Assembly (NCBI RefSeq): GCF_014648075.1
Contig: NZ_BMQK01000003.1
Location: 310,001 to 374,000, forward strand
Direction: 5' to 3'
Origin: Streptomyces ruber
GTDB lineage: Bacteria; Actinomycetota; Actinomycetes; Streptomycetales; Streptomycetaceae
Length of the DNA: 64,000 nucleotides
Shown: piece after piece, positions 1 to 7,738 of the stretch
Numbering within the stretch: position 1 is the first letter of the stretch
Layout of the letters: each line of letters starts with the position of its first letter
The notes under the pieces: model-generated
What the model was told of the DNA's origin: nothing
What the model saw: the letters and a program-made list of their open reading frames with translations, nothing else
The model's database searches: none
Position numbers and translations under genes: made by a program

Positions 1-2
1 CG

Positions 3-146
3 CTGGGCGCCCTGACCCCGGGGCAGCGCACGGCGCTCGAGGAGATCCTGCGCGGCTTCCACGAGGGCCACGTACTGGCGCATGCGACGGACGCGCCGGA
101 CGTGCCGGACGACCGGCCCGGGCCCGGGGCCCGGACCGGCGACTGA
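3..146 (+). CDS. C-terminal end of a probable MarR-like regulator (partial)
   Basis: An open frame runs from the window edge to a TGA, giving 47 residues ending in ...GARTGD. The segment LTPGQRTALEEILRGF resembles the helix following the wing in MarR-family regulators, and it parallels LEQMPTAQRTALLEGLEAF in the MarR gene at 5955. The N-terminal part with the DNA-binding domain lies outside the window, so the family assignment rests on this short helix only. The gene is convergent with the phosphatase gene whose stop lies just 6 bases on. Confidence 0.5.
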   Translation: MGALTPGQRTALEEILRGFHEGHVLAHATDAPDVPDDRPGPGARTGD

Positions 147-151
147 TCCGT

Positions 152-1960
152 TCAGAGACGCAGACCCGAGGAGAGCGGCCCCGGCGGTTCCGCCGGGTCC
201 GCCGCCGAGCTGTGGACGTGGCACAGCAGCAGACACACGTCGTCGTCGTGCTCCGAGTCGCGCAGCAGCGGGCGCAGCAGCCGGTCCGCCGAGCCCTCCA
301 GGTCCCCGTCGAGCTCCTCGGGCCCGAACTCCGCGAGCGCCGAGGAGAGCCGGTGGATGCCCGGGTCGATGCCCTGGGCGCGGCGCTCCACCAGACCGTC
401 CGTGTACAGCGCCAGCGTCGATCCGGGCGGCAGCGGCACGGTGTGGTCCTTGAGCCGCTGCCGCAGCGGGATGCCGAGCATCGCGCCCGGCTTGGCGTCT
501 AGGGCCCGCACCCGGCCGTCGGGCGTGCGCAGCACCGGCGGCGGATGCCCGGCGGCCGCCCAGGTGAGCGTGGGGTCGTCCGGGTGGAAGCGGGCGATGA
601 CGGCCGTCGCGTACAGGTCGGGCTGCAGATGGTGCAGGAACGTGTGCAGCCGGGTGAGCAGCTCGCCCGGGCTGCCCCCGTCGACCGCGTAGGCGCGCAG
701 CGCGGTGCGCAGCTGGCTCATCATCACGGCGGCGCGCAGCCCGTGCCCGGTCACGTCGCCGATGACGGTGATCAGGCCGCCGTCGGGCTGCCGGAAGGCG
801 TCGTACCAGTCGCCGCCCACGTTCATGCCACGGGTGGCCGGCAGGTAACGCGCGGCCAGGCGCAGGCCCGGTGTCGCGGGCAGGTCCGTGAGCAGGGCGC
901 GCTGCAGGGTCTCGGCGATGTCCCGGTTGTGCTCGAAGCGCTTGGCGTTCTCGATCGCGATGCTGGCCCGCCGGGTCAGCTCGATCAGCATGACCGCGTC
1001 GTCCGCGTCCCAGTGCTCGTCGGGCGGCGACATCGTCAGCACGCCCGACGGCGCCCGCCGGGTCATCAGCGGGATGCACAGCAGGGGCCGGGTGGGGTCG
1101 AGCGCCGACGGCGGCTGGTCGTCGACGCCGGGCAGCCCGCCGGGGTGGTCGGCCGCGTACTGGGGGCGCCCGCGGCGCGCCGCCAGCACGGCGGCGGCCG
1201 GCCGCGGACCGCTGTGCCGGCCGGCGTCGGCTGAGTGGTTCGCGTGGTGGTCGGCGGGCTCGTCGAACAGCCACACGTCGACGCTGCCGCTGCGCGCGTA
1301 CCGCGGCTCCAGCAGCGTGGGCAGCAGCCGCACGATCTCGTCGTGGTCGAGGGACGCCGTCAGCGCGGCACTCGCGTCGGCCAGGAAGGTCAGCCGGCCG
1401 CGCGCGTTCTCGGCCTCCTTGCGGGCCCGCTGCTCCGCGTCGAACAGCTCCCGCTGCGCGCGTCCGGCCGCGTCCAGCTCGCCGTGCAGGGCGAGGACGC
1501 CCTGGTTGGTCTGGTGCAGCTCCTCGCGGTGGAAGGCGACCAGCCGCTCCTGCTCGTCGAGCCGGTCCAGCACCAGCGCCGCGTCCTCGTCGGCGCCGAA
1601 CAGGGCCTCCGCGAGGGACGCCGGGTCGTCGGCGACGTGCCCGTCGCCGTCGTCGTCGCCGGCGGCGCCGTCGGGGAGGACGACCGTCGCGCGCCAGGGT
1701 GACCGCCGGTCGTCCGCCGGGCGCTTCTCGGGCGCCACCTCGACGTCGAGCCGGGCGCCCCCGGCCGGGACGGCGGCCGTCTCCACGCTGAGCAGCCAGG
1801 AGCCCCCCTTGGTCAGGCACTGCCGCAGCTGTGCGGTGAGGGCGCTGACCAGACGGGTGCGCTCGACGGCGGTCACTCCGTGGGCGGTGGCCAGCCGGGC
1901 CGTGGCGATACGGGCGCGCGCGGCGTCGGTGACGGTACTGATGTGCCAGGTGCGGATCAT
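152..1960 (-). CDS. SpoIIE/PP2C-type serine phosphatase with GAF domain
   Basis: A 602-residue predicted cytosolic phosphatase. Residues about 1-75 look like a degenerate RsbW-type ATP-binding fold (no clear N-box). A coiled coil follows near 130-185 (LDRLDEQERLVAFHREEL). A GAF domain spans about 185-345 and a C-terminal PP2C/SpoIIE domain about 350-580. The phosphatase metal motifs are visible: GGDWYDAF, VIGDVTGHGLRAA, AAGHPPP, YTDGLVERR and HDDDVCLL. It should dephosphorylate a STAS anti-sigma antagonist in a partner-switching pathway. Its ATG overlaps the stop of the upstream gene (ATGA), so it is the last gene of a coupled operon running from 4461 down to 152. The signal sensed by the GAF domain cannot be told from sequence. 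Confidence 0.9.
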   Translation of the reverse strand: MIRTWHISTVTDAARARIATARLATAHGVTAVERTRLVSALTAQLRQCLTKGGSWLLSVETAAVPAGGARLDVEVAPEKRPADDRRSPWRATVVLPDGAAGDDDGDGHVADDPASLAEALFGADEDAALVLDRLDEQERLVAFHREELHQTNQGVLALHGELDAAGRAQRELFDAEQRARKEAENARGRLTFLADASAALTASLDHDEIVRLLPTLLEPRYARSGSVDVWLFDEPADHHANHSADAGRHSGPRPAAAVLAARRGRPQYAADHPGGLPGVDDQPPSALDPTRPLLCIPLMTRRAPSGVLTMSPPDEHWDADDAVMLIELTRRASIAIENAKRFEHNRDIAETLQRALLTDLPATPGLRLAARYLPATRGMNVGGDWYDAFRQPDGGLITVIGDVTGHGLRAAVMMSQLRTALRAYAVDGGSPGELLTRLHTFLHHLQPDLYATAVIARFHPDDPTLTWAAAGHPPPVLRTPDGRVRALDAKPGAMLGIPLRQRLKDHTVPLPPGSTLALYTDGLVERRAQGIDPGIHRLSSALAEFGPEELDGDLEGSADRLLRPLLRDSEHDDDVCLLLCHVHSSAADPAEPPGPLSSGLRL

Positions 1961-3012
1961 GAGGCGGGGTCCGGCGGGGAGGGGCTCGGTACGGCGACGG
2001 CGGTGTCGTCGCGTACCGGCCGGGCGGGGCTGCTCGCGTCACGCACGATCTCGGCGGCGATCACAGCGGGGTCCAGGGAAGGGGCGTACGCGGCCGGGCC
2101 CGGGCTCCAGCGGCTGGGCAGGCCGTCGCTGTGCGGTACGAGAAGGCAGTCGTCCTCCCATTCCACCTGGTGCTGGGGCAGGTTCGCCGGCCGGTGGGCG
2201 CCGACGGTACCGGTACGCGAGAGAAGGGGCCGCCAGCCGTCGCCGGTGCGCAGCCGGGCACCGACGTTCCCGGCGCCCGCGAAACGCAGGCGCCGGGCGG
2301 CGAGGTCGAGCTGGGCCACGGCGGCTGCCGTGCCTCTGGTGCCGCGCAGCGCGCCGTCCATCCGCCGCAGCAGCTCCGCGGGCGGCGGCGGGGCCGCGCG
2401 GCGCAGTTCCGCCGCGGCGGCCGAGGACGCGCGTGCCGCGTCCGTGCCGTGGCCCGGGCCGTCGGCGAGCATCAGCGTCACATGGTCTCCCGTTCGGGAA
2501 CATGCCCAGGCGTCACCCGAGTAGTCCGCACGGGCGAAGGGCACGTTGACGCCGCCGGCCCGCACCCGCGCACCGCCGGAGCGGGCCGCCCGGGGGCCGG
2601 GCGCGCCGATCCGGGCCAGGGCGACGGTCCTCCGTCCGGGGACGCCGTGCAGGCCGGAGTCGTCCGCGAGCCGCCGGCAGGTGCCCAGCCCGGCGCCGAG
2701 CGAGGACGCCGTGGAGCAGCCGTCCCGCAGCGCGGCCGCGACGTCGCGGATGCCGGGGCCGTGGTCCACGGCGACGAGCTGCACCCGCGCGGGCGGGCCG
2801 CCGGCCCCGGAGGGCGGGTCCACCGTCTCCAGCAGGACCCGGCCGCCGCCCGCGTGCTCGAGCGGGCTGGTGGCGAGTCCGGTGGCCACGAGGGCGGCGT
2901 TCGCGGCCCGCTCGTCGTCGAGCCCCGCCCGGGCGGCCGCGTCCCCGGCGGCCACGCGGACGTCCCGTACGCGGGTGGAGTCGTGCACCCAGATCTCCCG
3001 GACGCGTGACAT
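1957..3012 (-). CDS. RsbT-like ATPase fused to RsbX-like PP2C phosphatase
   Basis: A 351-residue protein in two halves. The N-terminal half (about 1-135) is an ATP-binding HATPase fold with G1-like VDHGPGI and G2-like LGAGLGTCRRL. The N-box position reads ATGLATSPLEHAGGG, lacking the Glu/Asn pair expected in an active kinase. The C-terminal half (about 150-350) is a short SpoIIE/PP2C domain with MLADGPGHG and FAGAGNVGA. It therefore combines the RsbT and RsbX functions of the stressosome module in one chain. I chose the ATG at 3012, preceded by AGGAG with a 5-base spacer; a GTG one codon earlier is possible. The start overlaps the stop of the RsbT gene and its own stop overlaps the next ATG. 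Confidence 0.85.
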   Translation of the reverse strand: MSRVREIWVHDSTRVRDVRVAAGDAAARAGLDDERAANAALVATGLATSPLEHAGGGRVLLETVDPPSGAGGPPARVQLVAVDHGPGIRDVAAALRDGCSTASSLGAGLGTCRRLADDSGLHGVPGRRTVALARIGAPGPRAARSGGARVRAGGVNVPFARADYSGDAWACSRTGDHVTLMLADGPGHGTDAARASSAAAAELRRAAPPPPAELLRRMDGALRGTRGTAAAVAQLDLAARRLRFAGAGNVGARLRTGDGWRPLLSRTGTVGAHRPANLPQHQVEWEDDCLLVPHSDGLPSRWSPGPAAYAPSLDPAVIAAEIVRDASSPARPVRDDTAVAVPSPSPPDPAS

Positions 3013-3452
3013 CACGGCTCCTCACGCGGCCGCGGCGGGCCGGTAACCCACGACGTCACCGTCACGGTGGTGCCCGTACCGGGGCAGCTGTCGATCTCGA
3101 ACTCGTGGACCAGCCGACGGGCTCCGCTCAGCCCCATGCCCAGCCCCCCGCCCCTGGTGTGGCCGTCCCGCAGGGCCCGGTCGAGGTCCGCGATGCCCGG
3201 CCCCTCGTCGCGGAAGGTGAGCCGCAGGCCCCGCACCCCGGCCCTGCTGACCGGGGTGCACTCCACCTGTCCACCGCCGCCGTGGACGAGGGTGTTACGG
3301 GCGAGTTCGCTGATCGCGGTGACCAGCTTCGTCTGTGCCACCAGCCCGAAGCCGAGCTGGGCAGCGGCCTGCCGCGCATGCTGCCGTACCCACACCAGAT
3401 CGAGGTCCGAGCGGATCGGCAGGCAGGCGCTCGCACCGCCGGCTGTCTCCAT
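3012..3452 (-). CDS. rsbT: RsbT-like anti-sigma regulatory serine/threonine kinase
   Basis: A 146-residue HATPase_c protein with every kinase motif: N-box ISELARNTLVHGGGG, G1 DEGPGIADL and G2 GGGLGMGLSGARRL. In the classical stressosome this kinase phosphorylates STAS partners (RsbR and RsbS) and is released to activate a PP2C phosphatase. The ATG at 3452 has GGGAG six bases upstream and overlaps the TGA of the small open frame before it. The genes on either side (RsbR-like upstream, fused RsbT/RsbX downstream) support the assignment. No RsbS gene lies between it and rsbR, the usual place for one. Confidence 0.88.
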   Translation of the reverse strand: METAGGASACLPIRSDLDLVWVRQHARQAAAQLGFGLVAQTKLVTAISELARNTLVHGGGGQVECTPVSRAGVRGLRLTFRDEGPGIADLDRALRDGHTRGGGLGMGLSGARRLVHEFEIDSCPGTGTTVTVTSWVTGPPRPREEP

Positions 3453-3559
3453 CAAGGACTCCCCTGGCGTGTGCGCCGGTGCCGGAGGGCGGCGACGCCG
3501 GCGAGGACGGTCCCGCCCGGGAGGCGGCGGCCGCAGGAGGCGGGGAACGTGCCGTTCAC
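3452..3559 (-). CDS. Small coupled open frame of 35 codons in the usual rsbS position
   Basis: This GTG-started frame exactly fills the gap between rsbR and rsbT. Its start overlaps the rsbR stop (GTGA) and its stop overlaps the rsbT start (TGATG). A GGAG lies five bases before the GTG. The product begins MNGTFPASCGRRLPGG and is rich in Arg and Gly, with no resemblance to a STAS domain. It may be a translated coupling leader, a remnant left after loss of rsbS, or simply spacer sequence. No homologue is recognised. Confidence 0.3.
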   Translation of the reverse strand: MNGTFPASCGRRLPGGTVLAGVAALRHRRTRQGSP

Positions 3560-4461
3560 GGGGACTCCGTACCGCCCGGCGCCACCACGTCCGCGCCGAG
3601 CCGCCGCAGGGCGTGGCCCAGGGCGTCGGAGAGGGTCGCCCGCGTCGTGACCGAGCCGAGGTCGACGCCCAGGCGGACGATGGTCTGCGCGATGGCGGGC
3701 CGGATGCCGGAGATGACGCACTCCGCCCCCAGCAGACGGGCTGCCTCGGCCGTTCTCAGCAGGTGCTGGGCCACGAGGGAGTCGACCGTGGGCACTCCCG
3801 TGATGTCGATGATCGCGAAGCGGGCCCGCTGCTGGACGACGGCATCGAGCAGCGCCTCCGTCACCACCTGGCTGCGGGCGCCGTCGAGCGTCCCGACGAG
3901 CGGCACGGCGACGACGCCCCGCCACAGCCGGACCACCGGGGTGGAGGCCTCCATGAGCTCCGGACGCTGACGTTCGACGATCTCCTGCCGGGCCCGCAGC
4001 TCCGTCTCCGTGACGACCAGGCGCAGCGTGCCCATCAGCACCGCGAGGGCCGTCGCGCACTCCCGTACGAACGTGTCGGGACGGCCGGACAGGTCGGCGA
4101 CGAGCAGCTCGTCGGCGGGCGCCCGCAGCGCGTCGACCTCGAGGGAGACCTGGCCGGCGGTGAGGCCGGCCCGGGACCGGGCGGCCGCCGTCCTGGCGAG
4201 CTGGTCGCGCACGGCCGCGAACCCGTCGGCGTCCGGGTCCGCCACGCGTCCCTCGGCGGCCACGGAGGCCAGCGCGTCCACCACGGCCCGGCCGGTCTCC
4301 ACGGCAGCGTCGTCATGGGCGGACCGGGAGACCCCGAAGACGGTACGGAAGAGCCCCGCGTCGGCCCAGCGCCGGGCTATCCGTTCCCGGCGCCGGCGCA
4401 GGAAGTCCCCGACCTCCCGCGCGGGCGCCCCGTGCTGTGCTGCCGCTTCCTGCTCCGGCAC
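3556..4461 (-). CDS. rsbR: RsbR-like STAS co-antagonist
   Basis: A 301-residue protein. The N-terminal region (about 1-165) is helical and variable, like the globin-like sensor half of RsbR proteins. The C-terminal STAS domain (about 180-290) contains VPLVGTLDGARSQ and the phospho-acceptor loop DITGVPTVDS, characteristic of RsbR paralogues that build stressosomes. I start at the GTG at 4461, because GAGGAG lies eight bases upstream and the reading frame before it is alanine/arginine shadow sequence. It heads the operon rsbR-orf-rsbT-fusion-PP2C. It probably acts with the RsbT kinase as sensor/scaffold for the downstream phosphatases. Confidence 0.85.
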   Translation of the reverse strand: MPEQEAAAQHGAPAREVGDFLRRRRERIARRWADAGLFRTVFGVSRSAHDDAAVETGRAVVDALASVAAEGRVADPDADGFAAVRDQLARTAAARSRAGLTAGQVSLEVDALRAPADELLVADLSGRPDTFVRECATALAVLMGTLRLVVTETELRARQEIVERQRPELMEASTPVVRLWRGVVAVPLVGTLDGARSQVVTEALLDAVVQQRARFAIIDITGVPTVDSLVAQHLLRTAEAARLLGAECVISGIRPAIAQTIVRLGVDLGSVTTRATLSDALGHALRRLGADVVAPGGTESP

Positions 4462-4594
4462 GTAACTGTCTCCTCGGATGCTCACTCGCACCGGCCCGGG
4501 CCATGGACACGGTGCCGGCCGGTGCGCGGGCTTTTCCTTGCCGCCCGACAACTGTAGACACGCCGCGAAGCCGTACGACACCGGTACACCCCAC

Positions 4595-4615
4595 GATCGT
4601 CCGTGTCGGACGATC
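4595..4615. terminator. Hairpin at the 3' end of the 4614-5792 gene
   Basis: A perfect 9-bp inverted repeat, GATCGTCCG-TGT-CGGACGATC. The TGA stop of the minus-strand phosphatase gene falls inside the right arm. It may end that transcript ahead of the rsbR promoter region, or serve as an operator for rsbR. No U-rich tract follows. Confidence 0.4.
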
Positions 4616-5792
4616 AGCCCTCCTCCGGCCGCGGCCGTCCGAACCAGTCGAGACAGAGCACCAGCGCGTCGTCCTCGGGCAGGGCCTGGCCGCGGTACCC
4701 GGAGAGTTCCCTGAGCACGGCGCCGGGCACCTCCGCGGCGGGGAGCAGGGAGGTGGACGTGACGGCCCGGGCCAGCGCACGGTCCCCGTACCGCTCCCCG
4801 CCGGGCGCGGCGACGCCGTACACCCCGTCGGTGACGAAGATCATTCGGTCGCCGGGCTCGACGTACACCTCCTGGGCCACGTAGTCGGTCTCCTCGAACA
4901 TGCCGAGCGGAAGCTGCGCCTCGAAGTCGACGGGGGTGACCGTGCGGTCGCGCAGCCGCAGCATCCGCGGCGAGCCCGCGTCGACGGCCAGCAGCCGGCC
5001 GGTGCTCAGGTCCAGGTCGAGCAGCAGCATCGAGAGGTAGGCGCGGCCCCCGTAGTGGGCGTGGATCGCCTGGTCGGCGAGGCACGCCTGGTCGGCGAGG
5101 GGGATGCCCGCGCGCCGCGCGTTGCGCAGGGCGTTGATCCCCAGGGTGGTGAGCAGCGCGGCCTCCACGCCCTCGCCCATGCCGTTGGTGATGTACAGCA
5201 TCAGACGGTCCTCGGTGGCGGACCAGTCGAAGTTGTCGCCGAAGATCGCGTAGGCGGGCTCGAGCTGGGCCCCTAGGGCGTACTCCGCGCGGGCGGAGGA
5301 CCGCCCCGGCAGCAGCTGCCACTGCATCTCCGCCGCCAGCGTGAGGCGGTCCCTGCGCCGCGCCCGGAGGTACAGGTCGGTGTCCCGGTCGGCGACGACG
5401 ATCTCGTGGGCGAGGACCTGGGCCACCTCGGCCAGTTCGGCCCGGCACTCCTCGGCCTGTCCGGCGGACGCCATCGTGACGGTCAGCACCCCGAGCCGGT
5501 CCCCGCGCGCCGTGACCGGCAGGTGGACGTCCACCCGGCCGTCGCCGCGGACCTCGGTGAACGGTTCCTGCGCGCCGAAGGCCCGCCCCGCCGGGCTGCC
5601 GTGCACCGGCAGGGCCTCGGGCCGGTCCGCCGACGGGCAGGCGCTCTGCAGGACGGTGAGTCCGTAGTCGGCCACGAAGAGATCGACGGCCTTGGCCGCG
5701 TAGTCGCCGCACAGCACCTCGCGGACGGCGTCCACCAGCCGGTGCGGGGGCGCGGAGCGCAGGGCGCGCTCGGCTGCCACGAATCTGTTCAC
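4614..5792 (-). CDS. SpoIIE/PP2C-type phosphatase with GAF-like sensor
   Basis: A 392-residue protein. The N-terminal 140 residues look GAF-like (VDLFVADYGLTVLQSA, VDVHLPVTARGDRLGVLTV). The SpoIIE domain (about 165-390) has YAIFGDNFDWS in place of the usual GGDWYD metal loop, ITNGMGEGVEAA in place of GDVxGHG, DAGSPRM and FVTDGVYG. Two of the Asp positions usually liganding manganese therefore read Asn, so its activity may be weak or its metal use unusual. The start is placed at GTG 5792 (product begins MNRFVAAERAL); the frame upstream is non-coding in character. It is divergent from the MarR gene and lies upstream of rsbR, 150 bases away. Confidence 0.82.
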   Translation of the reverse strand: MNRFVAAERALRSAPPHRLVDAVREVLCGDYAAKAVDLFVADYGLTVLQSACPSADRPEALPVHGSPAGRAFGAQEPFTEVRGDGRVDVHLPVTARGDRLGVLTVTMASAGQAEECRAELAEVAQVLAHEIVVADRDTDLYLRARRRDRLTLAAEMQWQLLPGRSSARAEYALGAQLEPAYAIFGDNFDWSATEDRLMLYITNGMGEGVEAALLTTLGINALRNARRAGIPLADQACLADQAIHAHYGGRAYLSMLLLDLDLSTGRLLAVDAGSPRMLRLRDRTVTPVDFEAQLPLGMFEETDYVAQEVYVEPGDRMIFVTDGVYGVAAPGGERYGDRALARAVTSTSLLPAAEVPGAVLRELSGYRGQALPEDDALVLCLDWFGRPRPEEG

Positions 5793-5804
5793 GATCTCGG
5801 GTAC
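5781..5804 (+). promoter_or_regulatory. SigB-type promoter candidate for the MarR gene
   Basis: GAAT, 14 bases, then GGGTAC fits the Streptomyces SigB pattern GNNT-N14/16-GGGTA(C/T). It overlaps the first codons of the divergent phosphatase gene and lies about 150 bases before the MarR start. The -35 part has little information, so this is a weak match on its own. Confidence 0.3.
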
Positions 5805-5954
5805 GCCATTCTCTCGACGCGGACGGAAGGGACCCCGTGGGGCCCCGGACGCCGCTCGCCGGTCTTTCCGTGGGGGTGCGGACGTGTGGTCACCCGGGCG
5901 ACCCGCCCGACCCGGCAGGCTGACAGTGTCCGCGAAGCCTGCGAGAGTGGAGCC

Positions 5955-6440
5955 GTGTCTCCTTCCATCCCCCATCCCCGTCCGGACGAGGTGGCGCGTG
6001 TGACCTCAGAGGCGGCGGAGTTGCTCGAAGTCCTGTGGGGGCGTGCCTCGACGGCACCTGTGTCGGCGTCGCAGATCCGTGTGCTGTTCATCCTCGAGCA
6101 CCACGACGGCATCAATCTGCGGTCGCTCGCGGACGCCCTGGGCTCCACCCCGCCGTCCACCAGCCGGCTGTGCGACCGCCTGCAGGCCGTGGGCTTCGTG
6201 GAGCGCGGGCCGAGTGCCGCCAGCCGCCGCGAGCTGCGGCTGAGACTGAGCCGGCGCGGCCGTACCTTCCTGGCGGAGCTGCGGGCGCGCCGGGAGAACG
6301 CCCTGCAGTCCGTGCTCGAACAGATGCCGACCGCACAGCGGACCGCGCTGCTGGAAGGGCTCGAAGCGTTCTGTTCGGCCGCCGCGGCCCAGATCCACGA
6401 CGGGGACGACGCGAGCGACGCGGGCGTCCGCAGCGCCTGA
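5955..6440 (+). CDS. MarR-family transcriptional regulator
   Basis: A 161-residue winged helix-turn-helix protein. SQIRVLFILEHHDGINLRSLADALGSTPPSTSRLCDRL covers the HTH, with the wing at VERGPSAASRRELRLRLSRRG, followed by the dimerisation helices. GTG 5955 is used as start; a GTG at 6000 with GAGG upstream is an alternative giving a protein 15 residues shorter. MarR proteins generally repress neighbouring genes and release DNA on binding small aromatic ligands or on oxidation. It sits inside the partner-switching block, divergent from a phosphatase gene. A dyad in the gap after its stop could be its own operator. Confidence 0.85.
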   Translation: MSPSIPHPRPDEVARVTSEAAELLEVLWGRASTAPVSASQIRVLFILEHHDGINLRSLADALGSTPPSTSRLCDRLQAVGFVERGPSAASRRELRLRLSRRGRTFLAELRARRENALQSVLEQMPTAQRTALLEGLEAFCSAAAAQIHDGDDASDAGVRSA

Positions 6441-6751
6441 CCGCCGGGCGCACGGTGCCGCGCCGCCGGTACCGTACGCCGGCCGTGCGGACGGCGCGGG
6501 GGAGTGACGCGCACATACGTCTCCGCCGACTGGCACATCCCACACCCCTCCCGCACGCTTGCGCCCGCTCACTTTGTTGCCTCCTGACTATAGTTGTCAA
6601 ACGGCAACTGTTGGGCATGCACGGACCACCGACCATGACCGGCGCACCCCCTGCGGCGGCGCCGGCGGTCTCTTTCGGGCCGGTGGTCTTCCGGTCCTCC
6701 TCGGCTGCGGGCGGAGGCGCGCCGGGGGCGGCGCGTCCGCCGGAGGCACGG
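6441..6751. other. Convergent intergenic region holding a dyad element
   Basis: This 311-base gap separates the MarR gene from the convergent STAS gene. Apart from the AT-richer dyad at 6576-6609 I see no gene: the open frames crossing it have no ribosome site or recognisable product. Confidence 0.6.
6576..6609. promoter_or_regulatory. Possible MarR-type operator dyad
   Basis: Two nested inverted repeats: GTTGCC (6576-6581) with GGCAAC (6603-6608), and AGTTG (6592-6596) with CAACT (6605-6609). The core TATAGTTGTCAAACGGCAAC is unusually AT-rich for this genome and contains a -10-like TATAGT. Such GTTGCC/GGCAAC half sites are common in MarR operators of actinobacteria. No gene start lies downstream on either strand, which is odd for an operator. 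Confidence 0.35.
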
Positions 6752-7195
6752 CTACCGGACGGGCGGCTCCGCTCCCGGGCCGATCTCGCCGTCCTCGCCG
6801 TCCTCGCCGTCCCGGCCGGGCACCGCCGGCTGCGGCGAGTCGACCAGCGCCAGCGCCTCGTCGACGCTCTCCACCGTCGGGACGGTGATGCTCACGCCGG
6901 TGAGGTCGAGGATGCGCCGCACGGCGGACGTCGGCTTGATGACGTAGACGCCGCCGGAGGTCTGCCGTGCCTCCTGGTACACCCGCAGAATGATGTTCAT
7001 GCCGGACGAGTCCATGAAGGGCACGGACGAGACGTCCAGCAGGAAGTGCCGCCGGCCGTGATGCAGCTGGTTCGCCAGATGATGCTGCAACTCGGTCGCG
7101 GTATCGATGTCCAGATCGCCCTCGACCTCGAGCAGCACGGCGTCCTCCCGGACCACCGTCACCTGGATCGACAAGGGATTCTGGGCAACAGACAC
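6752..7195 (-). CDS. STAS-domain anti-sigma factor antagonist
   Basis: A 147-residue RsbV/SpoIIAA-type protein. The STAS core runs from LEVEGDLDIDTATELQ to the end of the helix after VPTVESVDEALALV, with the phospho-acceptor loop SSVPFMDSSGMNIILRVYQ (the first Ser of DSSG is the expected site). The GTG at 7195 has GGAGG with a five-base spacer. The protein should bind an RsbW-like kinase and free a sigma factor when dephosphorylated. The C-terminal tail is acidic and repetitive (DGEDGEDGE). A strong SigB-type promoter match precedes it, suggesting positive feedback. Confidence 0.88.
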   Translation of the reverse strand: MSVAQNPLSIQVTVVREDAVLLEVEGDLDIDTATELQHHLANQLHHGRRHFLLDVSSVPFMDSSGMNIILRVYQEARQTSGGVYVIKPTSAVRRILDLTGVSITVPTVESVDEALALVDSPQPAVPGRDGEDGEDGEIGPGAEPPVR

Positions 7196-7738
7196 AAGTA
7201 CCTCCACAGGCGTCGCCGATCGGGTCCGGATACCCCGGACTCCGCGTTCGATGCACCGCGTGACGACAACGGGCGGCGCCGCCGCGACCGTCGGCCGACC
7301 GGGCGGCACGACCGCCCGGTGCGTCCTCGTCCCCCGACGTCATGACGCCTTCGCCCGCCGCTGCTGGTGTGGCGATGCGCTCGTGCGCCTACCCGGGAAT
7401 CGTGCGCCCACACGGGGCGCCTTCGCGCCGTGTGGCGTGTCGGCGGCGTTCGGGTGGTTCGCGGTTTCGTGCGGCGTCGAACGGTCAGCCGGATAGTGAG
7501 AAGCAGCGAGTGCGGCGAACGCGTCGAACCCGTCGCGTCTGTCACACAGGGCGACAGTCTGCACACATCGTATTCACGTAATGCCCGGCATGAACCGGCA
7601 CAGACCGGAAATGACGACAATGCGACGACAATACGTTGACATATACCGAGAGAGTCAAGGAACACAGACAACCGAAGCGGGCGTCCGGCACGGCAGCCGA
7701 GCAGTGTCCAGACGTCCTCGGGTGACCGGAGGGCAGGA
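7196..7738. other. Divergent intergenic region
   Basis: A 543-base gap between divergent regulatory genes. It contains the SigB-like promoter for the STAS gene at 7230-7254. Nearer the plus-strand gene is an AT-richer stretch around 7565-7660 including TTGACATATACC, which may hold a housekeeping-type promoter. Small open frames in the gap lack ribosome sites and recognisable products. Confidence 0.5.
7230..7254 (-). promoter_or_regulatory. SigB-type promoter of the STAS gene
   Basis: On the minus strand, GCAT, 15 bases, then GGGTAT matches the Streptomyces SigB consensus GNNT-N14/16-GGGTA(C/T) exactly. Transcription would begin near 7222, leaving a leader of about 27 bases that contains only the ribosome site before the GTG at 7195. 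The position is ideal for a functional promoter. Confidence 0.6.
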
